Assembly (NCBI GenBank): GCA_041648665.1 | Contig: JBAZOP010000003.1 | Span: 70,038-134,037 of the forward strand | Source: a bacterium | GTDB taxonomy: Bacteria; UBA10199; 2-02-FULL-44-16; JAAZCA01 | Length of the DNA: 64,000 nt | Direction of reading: 5' to 3' | Shown here: piece after piece, positions 31,835 to 39,926 of the stretch | How positions within the stretch are numbered: position 1 is the stretch's first letter | Layout: each line of letters starts with the position of its first letter | Program-made: the position numbers and the translations under genes | The notes under the pieces: model-generated | The model's input: the letters and a program-made list of their open reading frames with translations, nothing else | What the model was told of the DNA's origin: nothing | The model's database searches: none

Positions 31835-32581
31835 ATGCGCAACGGGACCGGCTGCATCCACGACCCGCCCACCGTCCGCGGCTCGCACTCGAAAGAGCAG
31901 GTGTTCGGGACAGCCCTGCTCAACGAGCCCCCGGACATCCTGGACCTGACCCTCCTGATCGACAGCATCCGGCAGCAGAACCGGCAGCCTACTTGCGTTG
32001 GCTTCGGCACAGGTCAAGCCATCCAGGTGGTGGCCAAGCAGAACGGATGCCCGCACATCGCCGTGCCCTCCGCTCGGCACCTGTTTGCCCAAGCCTGCGG
32101 CATCGCTCACGACCCGGGGCTGGACGGCACGACCATCGGGGCCTGCATCGAGGGAGCGCAGCTGGGCGGCATCATCGACGAGAATCTCCTGCCGTACGAC
32201 CCGGCGAAGGTCTACGACGAGATCGACCTGGACGTGCTCCAGATGGGGCTCGTGCGCATCGGCCTGAAGGCGCACCGGCTCATCGAGTTCGGCGAAGACG
32301 TGGACAGGGCTGTGAAGCTCGCCGTAGCGTCAGGCAAGGGCGTCGTGGGCGGCATCGACGTGGACGATCTGTTCTTGGAGTGGCCCGCGGGAGAGGTCTA
32401 CCCGGGCATCACGGGCGAGTACGCGGGCGGGCACGCCATGAACTTGCTCGATTTTCCGCTGGGACTGCCCCGCTGGGTTGGCAGCTACGGCGCGAATTGG
32501 GCAGAGGGCGGGCTCATCACAACGGCGTGGGATGTCGTGAGGAAGGCGAGGTCGCTGTGGATCATCGACTACGTGCCGTAG
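31835..32581 (+). CDS. Papain-like (C1-type) cysteine peptidase
   Basis: A 248-residue protein with the catalytic order of papain: Gln/Cys in RQPTCVGFG (Cys 54), His in EYAGGHAMNLL (His 200) and a terminal GSYGANWAEGG (216-226) in the place of NSWGxxWGxxG. The usual catalytic Asn position is Gly here, so activity is uncertain. No signal peptide is evident. Phage-borne C1 peptidases are uncommon; it may process a virion protein or act on a host protein. Likely leaderless. It overlaps the lipoprotein gene. Confidence 0.75.
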   Translation: MRNGTGCIHDPPTVRGSHSKEQVFGTALLNEPPDILDLTLLIDSIRQQNRQPTCVGFGTGQAIQVVAKQNGCPHIAVPSARHLFAQACGIAHDPGLDGTTIGACIEGAQLGGIIDENLLPYDPAKVYDEIDLDVLQMGLVRIGLKAHRLIEFGEDVDRAVKLAVASGKGVVGGIDVDDLFLEWPAGEVYPGITGEYAGGHAMNLLDFPLGLPRWVGSYGANWAEGGLITTAWDVVRKARSLWIIDYVP

Positions 32582-32844
32582 CGGCACTTCTGCTGCTCAC
32601 CGATTGCGGCACCTGCGAGCCGCCGCCGCCGAAGCCCCCGGGCGAGCCCAGTGTGCAAGCGGCATGCGACACGTTGTGTCGCTTCAAGTGCCCGGAGTGC
32701 ACACCGAAGGCCATGTCGTGTCAGGATTCGCTCAGTAGGCTCCTGGAAGTCGGCACGGTCACGCCAGAGAGGCTGTCGTGCATCTCGGGAGCGGACGGGG
32801 TTGAGCAGCTTGCGACGTGCAAGGTGAAGTGCGCCGGGCAGTGA
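32557..32844 (+). CDS. Cysteine-rich putative lipoprotein
   Basis: A 95-residue protein from a GTG at 32557 with a GAGG site upstream. The N-terminus MDHRLRAVAALLLLTDC resembles a lipoprotein signal, though Asp at -1 is unusual. Ten cysteines follow (CDTLCRFKCPEC and more), implying a disulphide-bonded exported domain. Paired with the papain-like protease. Function unknown. Confidence 0.6.
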   Translation: MDHRLRAVAALLLLTDCGTCEPPPPKPPGEPSVQAACDTLCRFKCPECTPKAMSCQDSLSRLLEVGTVTPERLSCISGADGVEQLATCKVKCAGQ

Positions 32845-32845
32845 T

Positions 32846-33061
32846 TCAGTCGCTCTTGCCGATCAGCTGTTGAACCATTTTGGTCAGGCAGTGGTCCGAG
32901 CGAAAGCTCTTCACCCGACGCCAGCTCTGCTCGCCCATGGCATCCAAGCCTCCCTCTTCAATCGAAAGGTAGCCCGATTCCTCTAGCACGACACGACACA
33001 GCGTTTCCACCTCGTGGTTCACCTTCGACGCGTACCCATGAAAGAGAAGTTTTCCAGTCAT
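32846..33061 (-). CDS. Hypothetical small protein
   Basis: A 71-residue protein, MTGKLLFHGYASKVNHEVET to QLIGKSD. Small alpha/beta fold likely. Last gene of the long minus operon, converging on the lipoprotein gene with one base between stops. Function unknown. Confidence 0.65.
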   Translation of the reverse strand: MTGKLLFHGYASKVNHEVETLCRVVLEESGYLSIEEGGLDAMGEQSWRRVKSFRSDHCLTKMVQQLIGKSD

Positions 33062-33067
33062 TTTGTA

Positions 33068-33265
33068 TCACCTTTTGCACCCGGCTCCTCGGGGTAGGAC
33101 CCACACACCGTCCCGCCTACGCACGAGAAACACTTCCTTCATCACACGCCAAGCACGCCCACACCACCGACTCTGCTCTGGCGTCATTTGCGAGTCTGTT
33201 ATCCTTGGGTCAGTGAGCGCCAACAGGATCTGCTGGCATCGCTTCAAGTCGTTCGGTGGTTTCAT
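33068..33265 (-). CDS. Hypothetical small protein
   Basis: A 65-residue basic protein starting MKPPNDLKRCQQILLALTD. ATGA overlap with the gene at 33591 fixes the start. The C-terminal VFLVRRRDGVWVLPRG looks like a beta hairpin. Function unknown. Confidence 0.65.
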   Translation of the reverse strand: MKPPNDLKRCQQILLALTDPRITDSQMTPEQSRWCGRAWRVMKEVFLVRRRDGVWVLPRGAGCKR

Positions 33266-33591
33266 CGTGGATTCTCCTTGTGCTGCCGCCACGCCCTCTC
33301 GAACTCTGCCTTCTCGCGCTCGGCCCGCTTCTGCTTCTCGCGGTCCTCTGCCACCGTGCGAGCCAGTGACTCTACCCGCTCCAGATTCTTCAGCACGATC
33401 TCGTTAGCTGCTTTCGTCACCGCGTCACGAAGAATCTTCGCACACCCCTCGCAGGTGTCGTTGATAACGGGCCACTTGCGCGTCTCGGGTATGTCCCAGC
33501 CCTCGAAGTTGGGGCTCGTCTGGAACGAGCCGTAGTTTTCCGTCGCGTCACTGAGCCGCCTAGCGCACACGCCACAATAGCAAGCCATCAC
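33262..33591 (-). CDS. Zinc-site plus coiled-coil protein
   Basis: A 109-residue protein: CYCGVC near the start and DTCEGC later give four cysteines; a long charged coiled coil follows (ESLARTVAEDREKQKRAERE). Layout resembles the zinc/coiled-coil protein at 29.96 kb. Function unknown. Confidence 0.65.
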   Translation of the reverse strand: MMACYCGVCARRLSDATENYGSFQTSPNFEGWDIPETRKWPVINDTCEGCAKILRDAVTKAANEIVLKNLERVESLARTVAEDREKQKRAEREKAEFERAWRQHKENPR

Positions 33592-33592
33592 G

Positions 33593-33814
33593 TCACCTCG
33601 GCAGTCCGAATACCTCCAGCGATCCTTCGTAGTCGCGCCCGGTCAGGTACCTGAGCGACTCCTTGGAGACCGGGCACCCCATCTTCCAGTCCCACACCCG
33701 CTGCGTCCTCGGACCCCAGATGCCATCGACAGCAATCTGCTCGTCGGCGTGCCACGAGGTGTCGAACTCCATGCGGTTGAGGATGCCCTGAATCTCCTCT
33801 ACGATGGCGATCAT
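33593..33814 (-). CDS. Peptidoglycan-binding-domain-like protein
   Basis: A 73-residue protein. ILNRMEFDTSWHA then AVDGIWGPRTQRVWDW matches the PG_binding_1 pattern (L...G...VDGxxGPxTxxA), a three-helix module that binds cell-wall peptidoglycan. No catalytic domain is attached. Its ATG overlaps the preceding stop. It could act with the transglycosylases at 57 and 60 kb. Confidence 0.65.
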   Translation of the reverse strand: MIAIVEEIQGILNRMEFDTSWHADEQIAVDGIWGPRTQRVWDWKMGCPVSKESLRYLTGRDYEGSLEVFGLPR

Positions 33815-34512
33815 GGTCCGAACCCATCCAATCTCGGCCTGATCCCGGCCTTCCGCAGCTGATCGAACGCTGTTTGCGCGCACCTGTGCAGAGTGCCGAT
33901 CCGTTCATCCGCAATCCGCAGCTGGTTCCGCAGCGCCTGATTCTCCGCCGCGGCATCCTCGCGAGAAGCAATCTCCTTCTCGTACAGGTCGGACGCTTCG
34001 TGCGCGATCTTCTTCCACGCCGCGAGCTTCGATCCGTAGATCGACTCGGCGTCGTTGACGAGAGCGCCGATGCGCGCCTCGATCTGCTCAACGGTTGCGG
34101 TCGAGGGGCTCAGGTTCGCAGCCCTGGCGAACCGCTCGCGCAGATCCGACTCGGGCTGGCGGACGGCGAAAGAATAGAGCCTGCCTTCGGGGATGTCCGT
34201 CAGATCGAACGTGGACACCATGACGTGAGCGTTCCACTCTTCTCTCGTCGGGTTCTCGACGAGCACTGTGACCCTTTCTCCAGTTCGCAGGACAACCGGC
34301 TCGTATGTGCGGTAGCAATCCCTGTCAAAGACGGTGCGACGACCCGCTGTGACAGTCCGTATGTAAAGCGCGCCGGTCGTCTCCCATACATCAACCAGCT
34401 GCACGAGCTTCTCAGCGACGTACATAAGAGTCTGTGACCCACCAGATGGGATCGGGCTCGAACTGGTCAGATTGTGCTCGGACATTCTGCCTCTCATGTT
34501 CTCGATCTTCAT
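33811..34512 (-). CDS. Hypothetical protein with C-terminal coiled coil
   Basis: A 233-residue protein: beta-rich N-terminal half (ALYIRTVTAGRRTVFDRD, GERVTVLVENPTREEW) and coiled-coil C-terminal half (EKEIASREDAAAENQALRNQ). ATGA overlaps on both ends. No family recognised. Confidence 0.65.
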   Translation of the reverse strand: MKIENMRGRMSEHNLTSSSPIPSGGSQTLMYVAEKLVQLVDVWETTGALYIRTVTAGRRTVFDRDCYRTYEPVVLRTGERVTVLVENPTREEWNAHVMVSTFDLTDIPEGRLYSFAVRQPESDLRERFARAANLSPSTATVEQIEARIGALVNDAESIYGSKLAAWKKIAHEASDLYEKEIASREDAAAENQALRNQLRIADERIGTLHRCAQTAFDQLRKAGIRPRLDGFGP

Positions 34513-35066
34513 GATCTTACCTTCCCCTTCGGCGTTGTCGCCACTTCGTGTAGCCTCCGCCAGATCGCCTGCGCCTCCCCGAGCGGCATCACGCGGTGTT
34601 CGCATCCGTTCGGAACCCCCAGAACCGACATCTGCGTATCGGCGGCCATCCTCGACGGAAACATGAGCACCTTGTCGTGTAGAGTCGCCCAGCCGCCTCC
34701 GATGTACCACAGCCACTCGCCGTTGTGTGCCTTCTGGACACGCCCTAGCACCCACGGCTGGCCAATCTCGTCATCGACTTCCTCGACCGGGGGCTCAGCC
34801 GTGGTCTTCTCGTCAGGGACACGGATCTGCTGGAAGTCGAGTCTGCGCAGGTAGTGCGTATCGCTGCTGTAGCGGGCCTTCCCACTGACACGAAGTCGGC
34901 CAACACAGGGCTCCCCTGGCTTCGCGCCGCAGCACTTGCACGTCACGTACGCCACACAGACGTGCGTGCGCATGTAGCGCCCCCGCTCGTTGGGCACCAC
35001 GACGAACACCATGTTCTTATGCCCAGCGGCGATGATCGGAGCGGAAGGGTACGGTTTCTTAGTCAT
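34509..35066 (-). CDS. Phage zinc-finger protein (CxCCGAKPGEPC)
   Basis: A 185-residue protein. CKCCGAKPGEPCVG plus a later DTHYLRR matches a short zinc-finger common in phage proteins (CxxCgAxPGxpC...H..R), thought to bind DNA. The C-terminal half is unrelated (EWLWYIGGGWATLHDKVLMF). Role unknown. Confidence 0.7.
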   Translation of the reverse strand: MTKKPYPSAPIIAAGHKNMVFVVVPNERGRYMRTHVCVAYVTCKCCGAKPGEPCVGRLRVSGKARYSSDTHYLRRLDFQQIRVPDEKTTAEPPVEEVDDEIGQPWVLGRVQKAHNGEWLWYIGGGWATLHDKVLMFPSRMAADTQMSVLGVPNGCEHRVMPLGEAQAIWRRLHEVATTPKGKVRS

Positions 35067-35075
35067 CTCGACGCC

Positions 35076-35375
35076 TCAATCGTAGTACGCCACGCTCAGC
35101 ATCTTGTAGAGAGCGAACGGAACACCTTGTTCCAGCATGTACCCCACAACTCTCTTGCCAACCATCTCGTCCCTGTCGCGGGCCTTGGCAAAGACGCGAA
35201 GCATGTGCGCCTGCCACAGCGTTGGGCTCAGCTCCCCGCGCTCCCACTTCGAGACGGTCATCTCATGCACGCCGAGAAGCTGTCCGAGCCTCGCCTCCGT
35301 CATGGAGAGAGCTTTGCGCAACCGGGTGATGCCCCTTGGGCGCATGCTGAAGGTGGTTTCTGTGAAGGTCTTCAT
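35076..35375 (-). CDS. HTH (XRE-type) DNA-binding protein
   Basis: A 99-residue protein. ITRLRKALSMTEARLGQLLG then VHEMTVSKWERGELSP is a classic helix-turn-helix of the XRE/Cro type (about 16-52). Likely a transcriptional regulator. The start at 35375 shares ATGA with the preceding stop. No adjacent toxin or obvious operator identified. Confidence 0.8.
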   Translation of the reverse strand: MKTFTETTFSMRPRGITRLRKALSMTEARLGQLLGVHEMTVSKWERGELSPTLWQAHMLRVFAKARDRDEMVGKRVVGYMLEQGVPFALYKMLSVAYYD

Positions 35376-35641
35376 GACTTCTCTACCGGCACCTGGGCTC
35401 GCAGCCTGGGGATAGCCAGTTCGCAAGTCCGCAATCCGACCGCTAAAGGCATGGGCAACTTCTCGATCCCACCGATCGAGTTCACGTACTCGCGAGCCTT
35501 CTTCGTGCAGCGCTCCAGATCGCCCATCTCCCGCTCGCGCTCTGGAGTGCCGGGCGCAGTGCCCTGCGCAGCCAACAGAAGGTGCATCTTCGCTTCCGCC
35601 AATAGATCAACCACGCGGAGCAACTCAGGTGTGAGTTTCAC
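35372..35641 (-). CDS. Hypothetical small protein
   Basis: An 89-residue helical protein from a GTG overlapping the preceding stop (GTGA), VKLTPELLRVVDLLAEAK to AQVPVEKS. Function unknown. Confidence 0.65.
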   Translation of the reverse strand: MKLTPELLRVVDLLAEAKMHLLLAAQGTAPGTPEREREMGDLERCTKKAREYVNSIGGIEKLPMPLAVGLRTCELAIPRLRAQVPVEKS

Positions 35642-35886
35642 GGCTTCACCAGCCGCAAATGCGTCTTCGCCGCCGCCATCCACTTGGCGATCTGCTGATC
35701 GGCCTCCCGCTCCACCTCGTCCTTGGTCTCGTCATCGAAGGCCGCGGCGTAGATGACCTCCAGTGGGTGTTTCAGATCGTACTCTTCCCCTCGCGCGAGC
35801 ACGACCTTCTTGGCGATCTTGGTGACGCTGTTCCAGTACACAACGAGTTCGCGTTCCCCAACGGCTGCAAGTCTGACGAATGCCAT
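35638..35886 (-). CDS. Hypothetical small protein
   Basis: An 82-residue protein, MAFVRLAAVGERELVVYWNS to LRLVKP, strand-rich start and helical end. A CGGAGGAAGT site precedes the ATG. Function unknown. Confidence 0.65.
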   Translation of the reverse strand: MAFVRLAAVGERELVVYWNSVTKIAKKVVLARGEEYDLKHPLEVIYAAAFDDETKDEVEREADQQIAKWMAAAKTHLRLVKP

Positions 35887-35897
35887 ACTTCCTCCGT

Positions 35898-36128
35898 TCA
35901 GCAGGGAGCGCAGCCAGGGTGAGTAGGGCAGTACACCTCGCACTCCTGCGCGTCCTCCTCCACGGCGTCCTCGTCCGACGCTTCCTCAGACCCAGCGTCC
36001 TCCTGCTGGGCGTCGGGCGCAACCTCGCTCTCCGCCTCCCCTGCGTCGGGCACCTGATCCCCAGAGCCGATGTTCACCGACCCGCCGCATGCGGCCAACA
36101 AAACCAACAACCACCCGTACCTGATCAT
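35898..36128 (-). CDS. Putative lipoprotein with acidic linker
   Basis: A 76-residue protein. Signal MIRYGWLLVLLAAC gives a standard lipobox (LAAC, Cys 14), then a long Asp/Glu/Ala linker (EEASDEDAVEEDAQ) and CEVYCPTHPGCAPC at the end. Should be lipid-anchored outside the cytoplasmic membrane. The style resembles lipoproteins of Myxococcota, a weak host hint. Surface exclusion is one possible role. Confidence 0.75.
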   Translation of the reverse strand: MIRYGWLLVLLAACGGSVNIGSGDQVPDAGEAESEVAPDAQQEDAGSEEASDEDAVEEDAQECEVYCPTHPGCAPC

Positions 36129-36595
36129 GCCATTCCTCCCTTACTGTTGACGCCCATCGCAAACGAGCCCGGGGCCTGCCCAGCGAGTGCTTCCGCCATG
36201 TTCACAAAGGGGCACTCGATGCCCTTCACCTTCAGGGCTCCGATGAGCTGAAGCCCGATGTGCCCACCCTTCATCAGCTCGCATTCCTGATAGATGATCG
36301 CGCGCGTCGTATCTGTCATCCCGGGCTCGGTGCCGTTCCACAGCGCGGCGGCGTGCGTCCACTGCTTCGCGAACTGCTCCTGCGACATGTTGGGCTTTCC
36401 GCAGAGGATCGTGAACTCCTTGCCTTGCATCTTGAGTACGACAGTAATCTGGTTCGGATAGTAGGCGCAGAAGATGTCGGCGGCAGGGAAGCCCAGCCTG
36501 CGCAGGGCCTCCCACATTGCGAGCACTTCCCGGATCGGCGCGGGGATGTGGCGCGGTTGGATGGGTCGAACGCGGGGGCTCTTGGCTTTGGTCAC
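36125..36595 (-). CDS. Hypothetical protein
   Basis: A 156-residue protein from a GTG in a GTGA overlap, VTKAKSPRVRPIQPRHIPAP to SKGGMA. Alpha/beta with ADIFCAYYPNQITVVLKMQG. No family recognised. Confidence 0.65.
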   Translation of the reverse strand: MTKAKSPRVRPIQPRHIPAPIREVLAMWEALRRLGFPAADIFCAYYPNQITVVLKMQGKEFTILCGKPNMSQEQFAKQWTHAAALWNGTEPGMTDTTRAIIYQECELMKGGHIGLQLIGALKVKGIECPFVNMAEALAGQAPGSFAMGVNSKGGMA

Positions 36596-36795
36596 GACTT
36601 CTTCTCCTGTATCCGACCGTACATCACACCCCACGAGAAGCGCCAAATAACGAACGACACGCCGCATTCGTCGAACTCAATAGCGAGCCAGCGGATCCAG
36701 ACGGATCCTTCGATCAGGCGGCACGCGTAAGGCTTGACCCAGAAGGGCAGATCCAGCACCTGCCATGCCTTGCCGAAGCGGCGGAGCACTTTCAC
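36592..36795 (-). CDS. Small aromatic-rich protein
   Basis: A 67-residue protein rich in Trp and Phe (WLAIEFDECGVSFVIWRFSW) with a basic end. It may associate with a membrane. Coupled by overlaps to Dam methylase and the gene after it. Function unknown. Confidence 0.6.
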   Translation of the reverse strand: MKVLRRFGKAWQVLDLPFWVKPYACRLIEGSVWIRWLAIEFDECGVSFVIWRFSWGVMYGRIQEKKS

Positions 36796-37613
36796 GGCTC
36801 CACCTCGTAGCTCGTGATCACAACCTCGCCGACCTTACCCCGCTTGCTGGCGTCGCAGTTCACGTTGCGCCGCGCCGAGACGGAGTGGATGCGGAAGCCG
36901 CCGAACATCTCGCGCACCTCGGGCGTGTCGGCCTGCGACAGCATCACGTACGCGCCTCGCTGCCTTGCCTCGCAGCAAGACGCGCGGAGCCGCTTCAAGT
37001 CCTCCAGGCCGAAGCCGCCCGGCGTGTACGTCGTGAAGTTCGCTGTCTTGGTTAGAGGCACATAAGGCGGGTCACAGTAAGCCAGCGAGCCCTCCTCCGC
37101 GTTCGCTATGATGCTCTGAAAGTCCGCGCACATGATGCGAGCCTTCTGAAGAGCCGCGGAGCACGCGCGAAGGTTCTCTTCGTCACACGTCGTCGGCAGC
37201 TTGTCGTCCTTCCACTTGCCCCACGGCACGTTGAAGCCACCGCTCTTGTTGACGCGATAGAGGCCGTTGAAGTCGGTGTGATTCAGGTAGATCGTCCTGG
37301 CAGCCGCCGCGGCAGGGGACAGATCCGCTGGCTTCAGGCTGCGCAGCGCGTAGTACCGCTTCTCGTCGATCGGCAACTTCTTCAGCTCGTGAATCACGGA
37401 ACCCACCTGAAGGGCGACTGCTAGGTAGCAGCTCACAAGCTCCAGGTTGGCGTCGGAGACGGTTGCGTGCTCCGGTGCCAGATCGAAGAACATCGCGCCG
37501 CCGCCAAGGAACGGCTCGTAGTAGTGGTTGAAGCTCTTCGGCATCAGCGCGCGAAGCTGTGGGAGAAGCTGGGTCTTCCCACCTGCCCAACGGAGCAGGG
37601 GATAAGCCTTCAC
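36792..37613 (-). CDS. dam: Dam-type DNA adenine-N6 methyltransferase
   Basis: A 273-residue enzyme of the D12/Dam class: LLRWAGGKTQLLPQL (6-20), the S-adenosylmethionine motif EPFLGGGAMFF (33-43) and catalytic DPPY (181-184), in the alpha order. LYRVNKSGGFNVPWG (118-132) is the usual DNA-contact region. Transfers a methyl group to adenine N6, probably in GATC. Starts at a GTG in a GTGA overlap. In phages such enzymes often protect DNA from restriction or mark strands. Confidence 0.9.
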   Translation of the reverse strand: MKAYPLLRWAGGKTQLLPQLRALMPKSFNHYYEPFLGGGAMFFDLAPEHATVSDANLELVSCYLAVALQVGSVIHELKKLPIDEKRYYALRSLKPADLSPAAAAARTIYLNHTDFNGLYRVNKSGGFNVPWGKWKDDKLPTTCDEENLRACSAALQKARIMCADFQSIIANAEEGSLAYCDPPYVPLTKTANFTTYTPGGFGLEDLKRLRASCCEARQRGAYVMLSQADTPEVREMFGGFRIHSVSARRNVNCDASKRGKVGEVVITSYEVEP

Positions 37614-38101
37614 GTCGCCCCCGTCATGCGTCGGACATGCGTCACGAAGTCCTGCCCTGGCCGCACGTTGTGCTTCTCCAGGTAGTGGGCGAAGCCCTCG
37701 GGCCACACGAACGTCCCATCGGTCAGGTCTGCGTCGCCCATCTCCGCGTCGTCGATGCCGCACTTGAAGCGGCACGTGGAGTAACCGAAGTAGCGCTCCA
37801 GGACGCGACCCTTGCGCAGGTACGCGATCACCATGCCGCGCTCGGCAGGATCCCAGGAAGGGTCAACGAAGTCCTTCGGATCCGGAAGAGACAGCAACGA
37901 TTGCAGACGAACGTTGCCCGCGAGCCACGTGAGAATGCCAAGTGATCGAGGAGTCTGGATAGCCTCAATGAGCCTGTGGAAATCCGATGGCTGCCTATCG
38001 GCTGACGGCGGTCTCCAGTACCCGATAGCCCGAAGCCCTTGCGTGCCCTCGATATTGTCGGGGTGCTTAGGCAGAACCATCGACTTAGGCTGCTCGATCA
38101 C
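37610..38101 (-). CDS. Hypothetical protein upstream of Dam
   Basis: A 163-residue protein from a GTG in a GTGA overlap, VIEQPKSMVLPKHPDN to RRMTGAT. STCRFKCG and a helical C-terminus with ALEKH-type residues (HYLEKHNVRPG). No family recognised. Start could also be the ATG eight codons later. Confidence 0.6.
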   Translation of the reverse strand: MIEQPKSMVLPKHPDNIEGTQGLRAIGYWRPPSADRQPSDFHRLIEAIQTPRSLGILTWLAGNVRLQSLLSLPDPKDFVDPSWDPAERGMVIAYLRKGRVLERYFGYSTCRFKCGIDDAEMGDADLTDGTFVWPEGFAHYLEKHNVRPGQDFVTHVRRMTGAT

Positions 38102-38298
38102 GGCGTCGCCCCCATCTCCTTGCACCCTGCATGCTTGGCCTTGAACACCGCTTCCGTCCAGCGCCAGTCGTGGAGACTGATCGGGTACTTGCGGACCTCA
38201 CCCTTCCCACAACGGGCGCAGCGGATGGCGCACTGATTGTCGCTGACCATCTCGACCACGCCCCACGTCACCTCGACCGGCTTGCTGTCCTTACCCAT
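38098..38298 (-). CDS. Small zinc-site protein
   Basis: A 66-residue protein with CAIRCARCGKGEVRKY and later HAGC, a plausible zinc site. Starts inside the SLOG gene end by 8 bases. Function unknown. Confidence 0.65.
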   Translation of the reverse strand: MGKDSKPVEVTWGVVEMVSDNQCAIRCARCGKGEVRKYPISLHDWRWTEAVFKAKHAGCKEMGATP

Positions 38299-38662
38299 CG
38301 ACGACCTCCATCACTTCCACGCCCGCCTTCCGCGCTTGGCGCACACAATCCTCCGTGCCTTTTCCGCCCGGGAATGCCACGACGAGATCCGGCTTGCCTT
38401 CATCGAGCATGCGCCGGTTGCGGATCGGCCCCGCCGCATACCCGTCCCGATCCCAGTTGGCGGGGAACGAGAACAGATCGCACTTGAACACGTCTGCGAT
38501 GTGAAACGTTCGCAGAACCCACTGCGCCGCGAGTGTGTCGGCTCCGCGTGCTGCGCCGTGGATGAGCGCGTCGATGCCACGCTCCGCATGCAGCTTGTCG
38601 AGAACCTCGAACACGCGCTCGCGGTTGGCGTAGTCCCTGCCGCCGCAGACCAGTACGCGCAT
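38291..38662 (-). CDS. DUF2493 / SLOG-family protein
   Basis: A 123-residue Rossmann-like protein: MRVLVCGGRDYANRE (1-15), IHGAARGADTLAAQW (39-53) and later VVAFPGGKGTEDCV (95-108). These are the nucleotide-binding loops of the YspA/DUF2493 branch of the SLOG superfamily, whose members bind nucleotides or nucleotide-derived signals. Role in this element unknown. ATGA overlap fixes the start. Confidence 0.8.
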   Translation of the reverse strand: MRVLVCGGRDYANRERVFEVLDKLHAERGIDALIHGAARGADTLAAQWVLRTFHIADVFKCDLFSFPANWDRDGYAAGPIRNRRMLDEGKPDLVVAFPGGKGTEDCVRQARKAGVEVMEVVDG

Positions 38663-38889
38663 CACAGTCCAGCCTTCCTGCGCATGGCAGCAACGTTGCT
38701 GGCCGACAGCGCCAACGATGCGCGACTCTCCGCCCGCGCTTCTGGCGACTTCACGGAGAAGCGCCGATACCCGTTGCGGCCAATCGGGCAGTCGTAGCAC
38801 TCGTACTCCGCTCCGTACCCAAACCCGTAGTCGGGCGTGGTCAGTCCGACACGCTCGGATCCGCACCAGATGCACTTTACGCCGCTCAT
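38662..38889 (-). CDS. Small zinc-ribbon protein at IsrB insertion junction
   Basis: A 75-residue protein with CIWCGSERVG and CYDCPIG (zinc ribbon) and a basic helical tail. Its ATG is part of the ATGA at 38886-38889 that also supplies the isrB stop codon. Before the element inserted, the same ATGA would have coupled it to the gene now at 40355. Confidence 0.7.
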   Translation of the reverse strand: MSGVKCIWCGSERVGLTTPDYGFGYGAEYECYDCPIGRNGYRRFSVKSPEARAESRASLALSASNVAAMRRKAGL

Positions 38890-39926
38890 CGGATCTCCGT
38901 GGCGGAAACCCCGCCCTTCAGGCCGGGGAGGAGCCGCGTCCTCCATGCGTTGTAGGTCAGGAAACGCACATCTGCTGGCTTCGCGTTCTGGCAAAGGCGC
39001 TTACCATCTGCCACTGCGAGCAGGCTGATCCTCCCAGCCATCGTCCCGCCAACGTAGACCAACCCGTACTTCGGGTGCGTGACCAGCGATCCTCGCTTCA
39101 GTCCACGACTGCGCGTGCCCCCGTACGCCTTGCGAACCCCGCCCTTCGCGGGCTGAAGCATGTGCAGTTGTCGCCGATGCAGTCGGATCGGCGAGACGCA
39201 CATCATCCGCTTGTTCTCTGGCAGAATGTGCCCACCGACGTACCAGTTGGCGAGCACCCAGCTGTCCACGCAGTGCGCCTCGAAGACTTCCGACATCTTC
39301 GACTTGGACTTCTTGAGCCCCGCGGCATTGCGCAGCTCGAACGTCTCCCACCCTTGCTTCACGTGCACGTTGCCGAAACGCTTCAGCTCTTCGTAAAACC
39401 ACGCCTTACCGACTTCGAGCGGGGAGAAGCTGCGGTTCCACTTCCGCTGCCACTTCTTGGTCTTCGCCCTGATGTCCTCGACGGCGATGTCGGTGATCGG
39501 AAACACCTTCGCGAGCTGCTCGACGATGCGCAACTTCCACTGCCATCGTGCCTTCGTGCTCGGAGGAAGACCCCCGCGAGCACGGTTCTTCCTGCACGCC
39601 CGATAAGGCGTCTTACGGGACCGACGCGCCCGACGCATGTTGTGGCGCACCTCCACGGCATCCTTGACGTGCCGCACAGCATCCGCCTGGATGTTGAGCA
39701 GCGTGTGCGCCTCAGACTTGACCGTGAACCCTTCCTTCTTCGATCCGGGATCGATTCCAACCACAACTGGCTGCAAGACTCGACTAGACGGCTCAACGTT
39801 CAGGCGGATGCAGAAGATGCCTCGCTTCCAGAAGGGCGTTGCCTTCCTCGATGCGACCATCTGCCGCGCTCGCTTTTCCGAGCACGGCATCAATGGCATC
39901 CGCTGACTGTCAACAACTGGAACCAC
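38886..39926 (-). CDS. isrB: IsrB RNA-guided nickase (IscB relative without HNH)
   Basis: A 346-residue protein. The PLMP motif (11-14) opens it; RuvC-I is VVVGIDPGSKKEG (Asp 59), followed by an Arg-rich bridge (93-117), RuvC-II DIAVEDI (Glu 150) and RuvC-III EAHCVDSW (His 218, Asp 221). Only about 70 residues separate RuvC-II and RuvC-III, so there is no HNH domain: this defines IsrB rather than IscB. All RuvC residues are present. IsrB nicks the non-target strand guided by a HEARO/omega RNA. GTG start behind a GAGGTG site; the stop codon lies in the ATGA right flank. Confidence 0.88.
   Translation of the reverse strand: MVPVVDSQRMPLMPCSEKRARQMVASRKATPFWKRGIFCIRLNVEPSSRVLQPVVVGIDPGSKKEGFTVKSEAHTLLNIQADAVRHVKDAVEVRHNMRRARRSRKTPYRACRKNRARGGLPPSTKARWQWKLRIVEQLAKVFPITDIAVEDIRAKTKKWQRKWNRSFSPLEVGKAWFYEELKRFGNVHVKQGWETFELRNAAGLKKSKSKMSEVFEAHCVDSWVLANWYVGGHILPENKRMMCVSPIRLHRRQLHMLQPAKGGVRKAYGGTRSRGLKRGSLVTHPKYGLVYVGGTMAGRISLLAVADGKRLCQNAKPADVRFLTYNAWRTRLLPGLKGGVSATEIR

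Noticed and set aside
38886..39926. TnpB or full IscB
   Set aside because: The PLMP motif and upstream guide RNA exclude TnpB, and the short distance between RuvC-II and RuvC-III leaves no room for the HNH domain of IscB.
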